A DNA stretch of 64,000 nt from Verrucomicrobiota bacterium. Lineage in GTDB: Bacteria; Verrucomicrobiota; Verrucomicrobiia; Opitutales; Opitutaceae. The notes below the pieces were generated by a model that made no database searches, was not told where the DNA came from, and saw nothing but the letters and a program-made list of their open reading frames with translations. Shown piece by piece: positions 7,075 to 15,475 of this stretch. Location: the NCBI GenBank assembly GCA_023399155.1, contig JAEWQP010000001.1, forward strand, positions 124,001 to 188,000, in the 5' to 3' direction. The stretch's first letter is position 1. Each line of letters begins with the position of its first letter. A program made the position numbers and the translations under genes.

Positions 7075-8721
7075 ATGTCGCAGCGCAGCGTGGACACATT
7101 GGTCGTGGGGGCCGGGATCGCCGGGCTCCTGCTCGCGCGCGAGCTGCGGCGGCGCGGCCAGCGCGTGGTCGTGGCGCACGATCCGGCCGGGTCCGGCGCA
7201 AGCGAAGCGGCGGTCGGCCTGCTTAACCCGGTTCGCGGCCGGCGCTGCACGCTGGCGTGGCGCGCTCAGGAGGTCTTCGCGTGCGCCCGCGAAACCTACG
7301 ATGAGCTGTCGGTCGAGGCGGGTCACTCGCTGGCTCGCAGGTGCGAGGTGATCCGCGCCTTCGCGAGCGACGAGGAACGGCGCTTTCTCGAACGGCGTGC
7401 CGCGGCGATCGAGGAGGCGGGGTTTGCGCTGCGTCCCTGCGATGCAGTTCCCGACGGCTGGCGGGGGACACCGTTGGGGGCGGTCGTGGTGCACGGCGCG
7501 GCATCGGTCGACGTGTGCGGCATCGTGGCGCGGCTGCGTGCGGAACTCCGCGCGGCGGACGCCCTTGTCGAGCAGCGGTGCGAACAGCTCGCGGTGGGCG
7601 ATGGATCCGCAATCGAGTGGCCCGCCGCCGGCGTCCGGGCCGGGCGTGTGGTGCTGGCGGCTGGCGCCGGGGCTCTGGGTGCCGGGCCGGCCGATGCGCT
7701 GCCGCTCCGCCCTGTCCATGGAGAATCCCTGCTCGTGCGCATCGCCGGCCAATCCCCATCGGCCGCCTTCGTCTGCGGCCATCATCTCGCTCCGCTCGGC
7801 GAAGGCCTCTGGTCGTGTGGGGGCACCAAGGTCCCGGGCGATGCCTCGTGCATCCCGACCATCGCGGGTCGTGCCGAGCTGGAGGCATTTCTGCAGGCCC
7901 ACGTGACCCAACCCTGGGAGATCCTCGCGCATCGTGCCGGGGTTCGTGCTGTGACCATGGATACAAAGCCGTTCGTGGGGCGAACCGGCGACGACCCGCG
8001 CCTCCACGTGTTCAATGGATTCGGCTCGCAGGGCTACGCGATCGGCCCGTGGCTCGCGCGCCTCATGGCCGAGCACCTGGTGAGCGGCGCTCCGCTGCCG
8101 CCGGAGGTCGATCCGCAGAGATTCGCGCCGCCCGCGCGGCCTGCTGATGCAACGCGGTGGCATGCCGTGGATGTTGCCCGGCAGGCCGTGCTGCGCCAGC
8201 TCGCGCCGGGCGATCTGGCGATCGACCTCACGGTGGGCCATGGCGGCGACACGCTCGCGCTCGCGCAGGCCGTCGGCGCCGATGGAGCCGTCCTGGGTCT
8301 CGACATCCAGGAACATGCGATACAGTCAGCATCCCGCCGGCTCTCGCGCGCGACGCCGGACGCGGACGTGGAGGTGCGCTGCGCCGATCATGCAGAACTT
8401 GAGGCGCACGTGCCCGGATCCTGGCGCGGTCGGGTCGGTGCCATCGTTGCCAGTCTCGGCCGGCTTCCCGGCTCGGATTCTCCCGTGGCCACCACCCCGG
8501 CGGGAACGATCGCAGCCTTCACCGCCGCGCTCCCGTTCCTCCGCCCACAGGGCGTGCTCGTGGCGGTCATCCCCGTGCGACACCCGGGCGGAGTGGCCGA
8601 GCTGGGCGCCGTAGAGCAGTGGGCCGCGGGCCTTGATCCGGACCGCTGGCAAGTGCGCTGGCAGCGCGCTCCTGATCGTTCGCCGCGTGCGCCGGTCGTG
8701 TTGGCCGTCCTGCGCGCGTAG
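7075..8721 (+). CDS. FAD-dependent oxidase fused to MnmM/YtqB-type methyltransferase (putative bifunctional tRNA mnm5U34 enzyme)
   Basis: The 548-residue protein has two domains. Residues 5-350 form a DAO-family FAD oxidase: VVGAGIAGLLLARELRRRG near the N-terminus, GLLNPVRGRRCTLAW near 48-62 and FNGFGSQGYAIGPWLA near 313-328, a set typical of MnmC(o)-like proteins. Residues about 363-548 form a class I methyltransferase with IDLTVGHGGDTLALAQ (383-398), LGLDIQEHAI (407-416), SLGRLPGSDS (460-469) and RHPGG (502-506). These align by eye with B. subtilis YtqB, now named MnmM. In known biology the oxidase would remove the carboxymethyl group of cmnm5U34 and the methylase would restore mnm5U. The domain order is the reverse of E. 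coli MnmC. The methylase lacks the Asn and Tyr of the usual NLGYLPG, so activity needs testing. It is divergent from the GNAT gene. Confidence 0.8.
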   Translation: MSQRSVDTLVVGAGIAGLLLARELRRRGQRVVVAHDPAGSGASEAAVGLLNPVRGRRCTLAWRAQEVFACARETYDELSVEAGHSLARRCEVIRAFASDEERRFLERRAAAIEEAGFALRPCDAVPDGWRGTPLGAVVVHGAASVDVCGIVARLRAELRAADALVEQRCEQLAVGDGSAIEWPAAGVRAGRVVLAAGAGALGAGPADALPLRPVHGESLLVRIAGQSPSAAFVCGHHLAPLGEGLWSCGGTKVPGDASCIPTIAGRAELEAFLQAHVTQPWEILAHRAGVRAVTMDTKPFVGRTGDDPRLHVFNGFGSQGYAIGPWLARLMAEHLVSGAPLPPEVDPQRFAPPARPADATRWHAVDVARQAVLRQLAPGDLAIDLTVGHGGDTLALAQAVGADGAVLGLDIQEHAIQSASRRLSRATPDADVEVRCADHAELEAHVPGSWRGRVGAIVASLGRLPGSDSPVATTPAGTIAAFTAALPFLRPQGVLVAVIPVRHPGGVAELGAVEQWAAGLDPDRWQVRWQRAPDRSPRAPVVLAVLRA

Positions 8722-8777
8722 TGCGACCGCTGCGCGATTCCGCGCCTCGTGCTCAACCGGACTCCTTCCATTGACGT

Positions 8778-8795
8778 GGATTCCGCGCGGAATCC
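8778..8795. repeat. perfect 18-bp palindrome between convergent genes
   Basis: GGATTCCGCGCGGAATCC is a perfect palindrome without a loop. It lies in the 212-bp gap where the oxidase/methyltransferase gene (ending 8721) and the lipid kinase gene (ending 8934) converge. No T tract follows on either strand, so it is not a convincing terminator; it could be a protein-binding site. Confidence 0.45.
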
Positions 8796-8933
8796 CAGGC
8801 ACCAACCGGTGGAACCCGACTGCCTCGGCTGCCGCAGCCACTGCACGGCAGCACGGGCGGGCGGTTGGTTAGGCGAGAGTGAAAAGCGCGCCCGGAGGTC
8901 GCGCTCCACCGTCGCCGACGGCATCTGTCCGGT

Positions 8934-9857
8934 TCAGGGCGGTGGCACGAGCACGCGCAAGGACCGCGGCACGACCCGCACCTCGATCGTTGGCGGACAG
9001 ACGTGCACCTCGCCGTCGACATGGATCGGGGCGGCAGCGGTGCGGCGGAGGATGAATGCCGGCGCCCGCAACGTTCGCACGCCGTTGGCGCGGTCGATGG
9101 TTCCGGCAAAGGCGCGGAGCCCGAGCCAGACCGCCCGAAACAGGTTGCGCGACTGCACGACCACGACATCGAGTTTCCCGTCGTCGAGGCTCGCCCGCGG
9201 CGCGATGCGGGCGTTGTTGCCATACTGGGTCGAGTTCGCGATCGCCGTCATGAAGGAGGGCATGCGCTCGGAGGGCCCGCCCTCGGGCTCGATGACCAGC
9301 GGCTCCGTCGGCGTGGTGACCAGCGCCGCAAGCCCGATACGGAGGTACGAGGCCAGCCCGCGCGTGCCGCTGCATCGGTTGAATCGCTCGCCCACCACGG
9401 CGTCGAAGCCGAACCCGGCGACATTGAAAAAGGGCAGTCCGTTCACCGTCCCGCTGTCGATCACGCGCACACGCGCATCGAGCAACAGGTCGAGCGCCTG
9501 GTCGAACCCGCGGGGTATGGCGAGGTCGCGCGCCAGTCCGTTGCCCGAGCCACAGGGAATGATCGCGAAATGCGCCTCGCGCCCCACGAGCATCGACGCG
9601 ACCTCGTTGATCGTCCCGTCGCCGCCGACGGAGACCACGAGGCCGGCCCCCTCCTCCACCGCCGAGCGCGCGAGCTCGACCGCATGGCCGGGCCGCAGCG
9701 AGACGAGGACCTGCGCGTCGAGCTGGTGGCGCGTCAGGAACGCCTCGAGCCGTGCCCGGCGTCTCGCGCGGGTGCCGGGGCGGCCGGACACGGGGTTGAC
9801 GATGAACACGCTCCTGAGCGCGCGTATCGACACCCGCGCTGCATCCACATCGCTCAT
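8934..9857 (-). CDS. diacylglycerol kinase-family lipid kinase (YegS-like)
   Basis: The 307-residue protein carries the catalytic signature VVSVGGDGTINEVAS (GGDGT), then IPCGSGNGLARDLAIP. Both are diagnostic of the DAGK/sphingosine kinase/YegS superfamily. An early FIVNPVSGRPGT (NPxSG) contacts the nucleotide. The C-terminal domain is the usual beta-sandwich. It phosphorylates a membrane lipid hydroxyl, probably diacylglycerol or a related lipid. The ATG at 9857 overlaps the stop of the glycosyltransferase by 4 bp (ATGA), so translation is likely coupled. A longer open frame to 10757 is only a shadow of the glycosyltransferase gene. The pair may act on the same lipid pool. Confidence 0.88.
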   Translation of the reverse strand: MSDVDAARVSIRALRSVFIVNPVSGRPGTRARRRARLEAFLTRHQLDAQVLVSLRPGHAVELARSAVEEGAGLVVSVGGDGTINEVASMLVGREAHFAIIPCGSGNGLARDLAIPRGFDQALDLLLDARVRVIDSGTVNGLPFFNVAGFGFDAVVGERFNRCSGTRGLASYLRIGLAALVTTPTEPLVIEPEGGPSERMPSFMTAIANSTQYGNNARIAPRASLDDGKLDVVVVQSRNLFRAVWLGLRAFAGTIDRANGVRTLRAPAFILRRTAAAPIHVDGEVHVCPPTIEVRVVPRSLRVLVPPP

Positions 9858-11008
9858 ACGCAGGTGCACCGGTGCGGACCCGCCGCGACGGCCGCCAGCG
9901 TGTCGTGGAACCGGCCGATGATGGCGTTCCACGTCACCCCCAGCGCCGTCTCCCGCGCCGCCGCGCGCAGGGCCGGCCAGTCGCCGGGCCTGGCGGCGAC
10001 GGCCACCGTCGCCGCCAGGAACGCTCCGGGATCGTCGAACCGGGCCAGGATGCCGTTGACGCCGTGCCGGATGTGCTCGCGGCCGGCCGCATAATCGTAG
10101 GTGACCACCACGAGGCCGCTGCCGAGCGCCTCGGTCACGACATTGCCGAAGGTCTCCGTGACGCTCGGGAAGAGGAAGATGTCGCCCGAGGCATAGTGCG
10201 CCGCAAGCGCCTCGCCGCGCTGCATGCCCGCGAAGTGGAATTCCGGGTACATCGCCTCCAGCCTCGGACGTTCCGGACCGTCGCCGACGATCACGAAGCG
10301 CGCGTTCGGGTGGTCCGCCCGGGCGGCGAGGAAGCTCGACACGGCGAGCTCGATGTTCTTTTCGCGGGCCACACGCCCCACGTGGACAAAGACGGGATCC
10401 CCGTCCCCCGCGCCCCACCCGCGGCGAAGCTCCCGCGAGCGGCGCTGCGGCGAGAAGAGCTCCGTATCCACGCCGCGCGATACAACGGCGGCCTCCCAGA
10501 ATCCCTCCGCGCGAAGCTCGTCGCGCATCTGGCGCGTCGGCACCATCGTGACCGCGGTCTCGTTGTGAAAGCTGCGCAGGTAGGCGAAGGCCACGTGCAG
10601 GAACGCGCCGTAACCGTAGTGCTGCCCGTACTGGTGAAAATTGGTGTGGAAGCTGGAGCTGGTCGGGATTCCAAGCCGGGCCGTGGCGCCGAGCGCGGCC
10701 CAGCCCAGCGGGCCCTCCGTCGCCACATGGACCACGTCGGGACGCTCGCGGCCCCACAGGCGCACGAGTTTCCCCATCACCGGCCAGCCGATCATGAGAC
10801 CCGCGTAGCGTGGCAGGGGCAGCCCCGGCACGAGCACTTCGCGGTAGGCGCGCTCCGCGGCGGGCGCATTCCGGTCGGCGGCCTGCCGCGGACGCACGAC
10901 AGTGATGTCATCGCCGAGGCGTGCCACGCCCTCGGCGAGGCGTTGCAGCGTCATCGCCACGCCGTTGACCTCGGGTGGGAAGGTTTCTGTGACCAGGGCG
11001 ATCTTCAC
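9854..11008 (-). CDS. GT4 family glycosyltransferase
   Basis: The 384-residue GT-B protein begins VKIALVTETFPPEVNGVAMT, the usual start of GT4 enzymes of the MgtA/PimB/SqdX type. The C-terminal half has VGRVAREKNIELAVSSF, FVIVGDGPERPRLE and FLFPSVTETFGNVVTEALGSG, the EX7E donor-binding motif. It would transfer a hexose from a nucleotide sugar to an acceptor, often a lipid. I chose GTG at 11008; a TTG at 11083 would add 25 residues of no recognisable domain. The gene overlaps the downstream lipid kinase by 4 bp. The acceptor is not known, but the neighbour suggests glycolipid synthesis at the inner membrane. Confidence 0.87.
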   Translation of the reverse strand: MKIALVTETFPPEVNGVAMTLQRLAEGVARLGDDITVVRPRQAADRNAPAAERAYREVLVPGLPLPRYAGLMIGWPVMGKLVRLWGRERPDVVHVATEGPLGWAALGATARLGIPTSSSFHTNFHQYGQHYGYGAFLHVAFAYLRSFHNETAVTMVPTRQMRDELRAEGFWEAAVVSRGVDTELFSPQRRSRELRRGWGAGDGDPVFVHVGRVAREKNIELAVSSFLAARADHPNARFVIVGDGPERPRLEAMYPEFHFAGMQRGEALAAHYASGDIFLFPSVTETFGNVVTEALGSGLVVVTYDYAAGREHIRHGVNGILARFDDPGAFLAATVAVAARPGDWPALRAAARETALGVTWNAIIGRFHDTLAAVAAGPHRCTCV

Positions 11009-11127
11009 GAAGGCAGGGCCTTCCCACCGCGGTGCGGAGAATCGGCCGCGTGCTGGATAGGCATCAGCACCGGAGGCAGGCAATATCCAACTCCCGCCGG
11101 CGCGGATTTGTCACCGCGGACCGGGAC

Positions 11128-11158
11128 AAAAAAGGCGGCCCGCAGGCAGCGGGCCGCC
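11128..11158 (-). terminator. Rho-independent terminator of the FKBP gene
   Basis: On the minus strand a 10-bp perfect GC stem (arms 11149-11158 and 11134-11143, 5-nt loop) is followed by six T residues (11133-11128). It begins 31 bp after the FKBP stop codon. Confidence 0.85.
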
Positions 11159-11188
11159 GAAAAACCTGTGTCGCTCACTCGCGCCAAC

Positions 11189-11965
11189 TCACGGCGCCAG
11201 CGTCGGCAGTCCCTCGGAGGGAAGCTGCGGGGCCTGCGGCGCGGTCGAGATCAGCTCCACCTCGAAGATCAGCATCTTGCCGGGCGGGATGGAGTCGTTG
11301 CCCTGCTCCCCGTAGGCGAGGTTTCCGGGAACATAGAACTTCATCTTGCTCCCGACGTTCATGAGCTGGACGCCCTCGCTCCAGCCCGGGATCACGCGAT
11401 TGACCGGGAAATTCACGGGCTGTCCCCGCTCCATCGAGCTGTCAAAGACCGTGCCGTCGGCGAAGGTGCCGCGGTAGTGCACGCGCACCTCGTCGGTCGG
11501 GCCGGGCTTCGGACCCGAGCCGGGCGCGAGTTCTTCGTAACGCAGGCCGGAATCCGTCTTCTTCACGGCGCCCTTCTTGTCGAGTTCGGCAAAGAAGGCT
11601 TCCTGCTCCGCCAGGCTGTCCGCCAGCCGCTTCTTCGCGACGGCCTCGGGCCGGGAGGCGAGGAACTGCTGCAGCGCCGGGCCCACGGTCGCGAGTTCGA
11701 CGGCCGGGCGCTTGCCCTGCGCCGCCAGCGCGATGCCGCGTGCGATCGCCTGCATCTCGGGCTCGCTCAGTCCGAGCGCGTAGCACTCGAATTGCTGGCC
11801 GAGGAACCAGCCATAGACCTCGAGCATCTCGTTGGTCGAGACCGGGGGAGCCGCCGGGCGCGCCGGCGCCGGTGATTCTTCGGGCGCCGACATGGCCTGG
11901 GCGTGGGAAATCGCGGGCAGTGCGGCGCACAAGCCAGCGGCGACGATGAAGCGGCAAATGGTCAT
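11189..11965 (-). CDS. exported FKBP-type peptidyl-prolyl isomerase
   Basis: The 258-residue protein has a signal peptide (MTICRFIVAAGLCAALPAIS, cleavage near AHA/Q). A Pro/Ala-rich spacer leads to an FKBP N-terminal helical dimerisation domain (about 45-135). The FKBP C domain begins at SGLRYEELAPGSG and includes VRVHYRGTFADGTVFDSSMERG, VIPGWSEGVQLMNVGSK and the IPPGKMLIFEVELI end. It should catalyse cis-trans prolyl isomerisation and assist folding in the periplasm, like FkpA or Mip. It is followed by a strong terminator, so it is probably transcribed alone. The short tail after the domain is unremarkable. Confidence 0.92.
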   Translation of the reverse strand: MTICRFIVAAGLCAALPAISHAQAMSAPEESPAPARPAAPPVSTNEMLEVYGWFLGQQFECYALGLSEPEMQAIARGIALAAQGKRPAVELATVGPALQQFLASRPEAVAKKRLADSLAEQEAFFAELDKKGAVKKTDSGLRYEELAPGSGPKPGPTDEVRVHYRGTFADGTVFDSSMERGQPVNFPVNRVIPGWSEGVQLMNVGSKMKFYVPGNLAYGEQGNDSIPPGKMLIFEVELISTAPQAPQLPSEGLPTLAP

Positions 11966-12171
11966 GGAATGAAGGGCGAGGTGCTGTGGACCCCCGCCGG
12001 GAGGGATTGTTTCCGGCGGAAACGCCCAGCGCAGCGGGACCGATTTCTTTTGTCAAAGCACGAAAGGGACTTTCGATAACGCGCTCCTGCGCTTCGGGAT
12101 ACGCCCGCGCTCCGCCGCGAGTTGCCTTCACTCTCCCGCCCGCAGTGTCCTCACCGCCCCATTCCTCCCTG

Positions 12172-14085
12172 ATGAAGCCCGAAAACTTCTGGATCAGCTC
12201 CGACGGCACCGTGGTCTCCACGCGCGAAAAATCCGAGACCAGCGTGCAGCTGACCATCGCCTTCAAGCTCCGCGACAAGCGCGAGCTTGAATTCGCCCGC
12301 GCCCACCGCGCCCACCTGCAATTCAGCGAACGCTCGACCGTCGCACGAATCGGCATCGAGATCTTCGCGCCCAATCCTCCGGTGCTCGAGAAGGACACGC
12401 TCCTGCTCCAGGCCGAGGCGTTCGTCTACGACACGACCTACCCCAGCGCGCCGTGCTTTCGCGCGCTGATGCAGCGGGGCATCGCGGCCGGCCGCCTCTT
12501 CTTCGCGCCCGAGCAGAACAAGCTCACCGCCACGGAGATCTGGCAGGCCCTGCGCGAGAACCTCCTCAAGCTCCCGAGCTCCGTCTCGATCGACCGCTTC
12601 GGCCACGTGTTTCTCACGCCGCATCGCGTGAAGTACACCCTGCCGCCGTCGCTCAGCGCCGCCGATCTCGAGCGCCTGCTGCGCGGCGACCTGCCCCGCA
12701 CGTTCCTCGACAAGGTCCAGGTGCGCGAGGCGACCGAGCTCACGTCCATCGGGCCCCACGCCGGCATCCTGACGAGCTGCTCGATGTATCTGCAGAACCA
12801 CTATGTCGTGCTCAACCGCGGGGCGGGCAACTTCGGCCTGCACTCCGGCGCCGTGCTCCTCGACCCGGTGAAGACATTCGGCACGAACGTCATGCTCGAG
12901 ATCTACAACACGAGCGACGAGGTCGTGGTCAACCCGATGGTCTCCGTCGACGTGTATCGAGCCGGTCCTGACGACACGGCCGAGCGCGAGGCGATCCGGG
13001 AGCGCCGCAAGACGGTGCGTGCCGACCTGGGCCAGGCCTACGAACTGCTCGCCTCCAACCCCAAGATCTCCGACGCGAAGGCCAAGCCCACCACCGGCAT
13101 CTCCCTGCGCGGGCAGAGCGCGCGCGCCGAGAACCCGTGCGTGTGCATCAGCTTCGACGGCAGCATCAAGGACAGCCTGGCGCGCGGCCTGAAGAACGAG
13201 CCGTGGGGCTACCTCACCGTCGCGCAGGCGCTCAGCCACGCCACGCGCGGCTCCGACACGCTGGTCATCGAGTACTTCCCGAATCTCTTCGAGCACATCG
13301 AGATTCTCGCGCGCATGACGCGCGTGACGCTGCGGCGCCTCGTCTTCCGGAGGGCCTCGCGGCTCAACCCGTTCTTCCTCTCCTCCGACGCCCACGCACG
13401 CCTCGATGTCTACCAGCAGCTCGGCATCGACGTCTACTGGATGAACGAGAATCTCGGCGACCTCTACGTGCACGTCTATCGCAAGGAGCACGGGTTCTTC
13501 GTGCGCGAGGAGGACGTGAAACGCTTCCTCAGCTCGACCATCCTCGCCTTCTACGGCAGCGCCGCGTCGATGGAGGACGGCAACGCCCGCGCCATCCAGG
13601 ACCTCGTGGTGCGCATGACCGGTTTCTTCGGCCCGAACGTGGCGGTGCTGACCGGCGGGGGCGGTGGCGTCATGGGCCTGGCCAATGCCGCCGCCCACGA
13701 GAAGAACTGCCTCACCGGCGCGTCGTTCCTCGAACTCGAGGCGCAGCCGCCGAACACCGGCGTCGATTTCTTCAACAGCTTCACCGAGAACTCGCGCCAC
13801 AACCGCCAGAAATGGTTTCAGGTCGCGGATTTTTGCATCTTCTCGATGGGCGGCGTCGGCACGCTCGAGGAGACCGGCATCGAGCTGTGCAATCTCAAGC
13901 TCGGCATCCGCCCGCGGACGCCGTATGTGTTTTTCCACAACTCGTTCTGGAAGGACCTCGAGCAGCAGTTCGACCTCATGATCCGGACCAAGCGCGCTCC
14001 CGCGTGGATGGCCGACTATGTCCTCTTCTCCGGCAACGTCGACGAGGTGATCGCCTTCTACCGCCGGGCCCTGCAGATCACGTGA
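12172..14085 (+). CDS. large LOG-family (Rossmann-fold) protein with long N-terminal region
   Basis: The 637-residue protein ends in a LOG/lysine-decarboxylase-like nucleotide-binding domain. GGGGGVMGLANAAA begins near residue 495 and SMGGVGTLEETGIE near 558-571, the PGGxGTxxE motif with Met for Pro. LOG proteins cleave nucleotide 5'-monophosphates (cytokinin riboside phosphates in plants; AMP-like substrates in bacteria) and are usually about 190-250 aa. Here some 430 residues precede that domain. This part has a regular alpha/beta composition (FGLHSGAVLLDPVKTFG, CVCISFDGSIKDSLARG), and I do not recognise it. I chose the ATG at 12172; upstream the frame is open to 11986 but low-complexity. 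The start is preceded by TTCCTCCCTG, not by a Shine-Dalgarno site. PurD follows on the same strand. Confidence 0.75.
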   Translation: MKPENFWISSDGTVVSTREKSETSVQLTIAFKLRDKRELEFARAHRAHLQFSERSTVARIGIEIFAPNPPVLEKDTLLLQAEAFVYDTTYPSAPCFRALMQRGIAAGRLFFAPEQNKLTATEIWQALRENLLKLPSSVSIDRFGHVFLTPHRVKYTLPPSLSAADLERLLRGDLPRTFLDKVQVREATELTSIGPHAGILTSCSMYLQNHYVVLNRGAGNFGLHSGAVLLDPVKTFGTNVMLEIYNTSDEVVVNPMVSVDVYRAGPDDTAEREAIRERRKTVRADLGQAYELLASNPKISDAKAKPTTGISLRGQSARAENPCVCISFDGSIKDSLARGLKNEPWGYLTVAQALSHATRGSDTLVIEYFPNLFEHIEILARMTRVTLRRLVFRRASRLNPFFLSSDAHARLDVYQQLGIDVYWMNENLGDLYVHVYRKEHGFFVREEDVKRFLSSTILAFYGSAASMEDGNARAIQDLVVRMTGFFGPNVAVLTGGGGGVMGLANAAAHEKNCLTGASFLELEAQPPNTGVDFFNSFTENSRHNRQKWFQVADFCIFSMGGVGTLEETGIELCNLKLGIRPRTPYVFFHNSFWKDLEQQFDLMIRTKRAPAWMADYVLFSGNVDEVIAFYRRALQIT

Positions 14086-14130
14086 GGAAACGGACACGGG
14101 CGTCACCAGCCCCGCGATCCGCTCTCCCGC

Positions 14131-14167
14131 CTTCAGCCTTTCAGCCCTTCAGTCCTTCAGCCTTTCT
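14131..14167 (+). repeat. CTTTCAGC-type pyrimidine-rich leader repeat, copy 1
   Basis: Four tandem units of the form (C/T)TTCAGyCC fill the space up to the purD start region (CTTCAGCCTTTCAGCCCTTC, then AGTCCTTCAGCC). A second copy with the same unit order stands directly before pyrC at 42452-42485. Confidence 0.7.
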
Positions 14168-14173
14168 CCTCCC

Positions 14174-15475
14174 ATGGTCCCGGAAAAATCGCTCAACGTC
14201 CTGGTCGTCGGCAGCGGCGGTCGTGAACATGTGCTCGTGAAGTCGGCACTCGGCTCGCCGCTCGTGCGCTCCGTCATCGCCGCGCCCGGCAACGGCGGGA
14301 TGGCGCTGGATTGCCGGTGCGAATCGATCGCCGTGGAGGACATCGCCGGGTTGGTCGCGCTCGCCCGACGCGAGCAGGTGAACTTCGTCATCGTCGGTCC
14401 CGAGGTGCCGCTCTCCCTCGGACTCGTCGACGCGCTGGCCGAGGCCGGCATCCCCGCCTACGGGCCCAAGGCCGCCGGCGCACGGCTCGAAGCGAGCAAG
14501 ATCTTCACCAAGCGCCTCCTGCTCAAGAACCGCATACCGACCGCGCTCGCCGCCGAGTTTGACCAACTGCAGCCCGCCCTCGAGTACCTGCAGACCAGCG
14601 CCATGCCGGTCGTGATCAAGGCCGACGGGCTCGCGGCCGGCAAAGGCGTGGTCGTCGCCATGGACCTCGCCGAGGCGGAGGCCGCCGTGCGCTCGATGCT
14701 CGAGGACAAGCTCTTCGGCTCCAGCGGTTCGCAGGTGCTCATCGAGGAATGCCTCTTGGGCGAGGAAACCTCGATTCACCTCGTTGTGTCCGGCCGCGAC
14801 TACGTCGTGCTGCCCACCAGCCAGGACCACAAGCGCGCGGGCGAAAATGACACCGGCCCGAACACCGGAGGCATGGGCGCCTACTCGCCCGCCGAACTCG
14901 TCGACGACGCGCTCATGGCACGGATCGACCGCGAGATCTGCCGCCCGAGCGTCGATGCGATCGCGGCCGAGGGCATCGAGTTTCGCGGCACGCTGTATAT
15001 CGGGATCATGGTGACACGCGACGGTCCCAAGGTCCTCGAGTTCAACACGCGCTTCGGCGACCCCGAGACGCAGGTGCTGCTCCCGCGCCTCGAGACCGAC
15101 CCGATCGCGCTGATGCACGCCTCGGCCACGGGCCGGCTCGGCGGGATCGCGCTGAAGGTCAAGCCGGGCTTCGCGACATGCGTGGTGCTGGCCGCGAACG
15201 GCTATCCGGGCGCGTATCCAAAAGGTGATGTCGTCACGCTGCCGGGCTCGTTCCCGCAGGATGAGTTTCTCTTCCATGCCGGCACCCGGCGCGACGCCGA
15301 CGGTCGCGTGCTGACGCACGGTGGACGCGTGTTCGGGGCGACGGCCCTCGGGCCGACCCTGGCGGAGGCCACGCGGCGCGCCTACGCGCTGTGCGACCGC
15401 GTCCAGTTCGCGTCGAAATACCTGCGCCGCGACATCGGCGCCAAGCAGCTGCGGCGCGACGCCGGACACGGATGA
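14174..15475 (+). CDS. purD: phosphoribosylamine--glycine ligase
   Basis: The 433-residue protein is a full-length PurD (GARS), an ATP-grasp enzyme that joins glycine to phosphoribosylamine in step two of purine synthesis. Diagnostic stretches are LVVGSGGREHVL at the N-terminus, YGPKAAGARLEASKIFTK, PVVIKADGLAAGKGVVVA in the ATP-grasp domain, SQDHKRAGENDTGPNTGGMG, and VLEFNTRFGDPETQVLLPRL with the metal-binding Glu/Asn. The ATG at 14174 follows TCTCCTCCC without a Shine-Dalgarno site, right after a repeated pyrimidine-rich leader. Its stop overlaps the start of the next gene (ATGA), so the two are likely co-translated. GlyA, which makes the glycine substrate, lies 3 kb downstream. Confidence 0.97.
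   Translation: MVPEKSLNVLVVGSGGREHVLVKSALGSPLVRSVIAAPGNGGMALDCRCESIAVEDIAGLVALARREQVNFVIVGPEVPLSLGLVDALAEAGIPAYGPKAAGARLEASKIFTKRLLLKNRIPTALAAEFDQLQPALEYLQTSAMPVVIKADGLAAGKGVVVAMDLAEAEAAVRSMLEDKLFGSSGSQVLIEECLLGEETSIHLVVSGRDYVVLPTSQDHKRAGENDTGPNTGGMGAYSPAELVDDALMARIDREICRPSVDAIAAEGIEFRGTLYIGIMVTRDGPKVLEFNTRFGDPETQVLLPRLETDPIALMHASATGRLGGIALKVKPGFATCVVLAANGYPGAYPKGDVVTLPGSFPQDEFLFHAGTRRDADGRVLTHGGRVFGATALGPTLAEATRRAYALCDRVQFASKYLRRDIGAKQLRRDAGHG

Noticed and set aside
6987..7250. N-terminal extension of the GNAT frame
   Set aside because: It overlaps the start of the divergent oxidase gene and has no family similarity.
8934..8934. tRNA or rRNA genes anywhere in the window
   Set aside because: No cloverleaf with a T-loop consensus or rRNA core sequence was recognised by eye; a covariance search would be decisive.
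9857..10757. Extension of the lipid kinase frame into the glycosyltransferase gene
   Set aside because: The extension is Arg/Gly-rich and lies over a clear GT4 gene in another frame; the ATG at 9857 fits the overlap.
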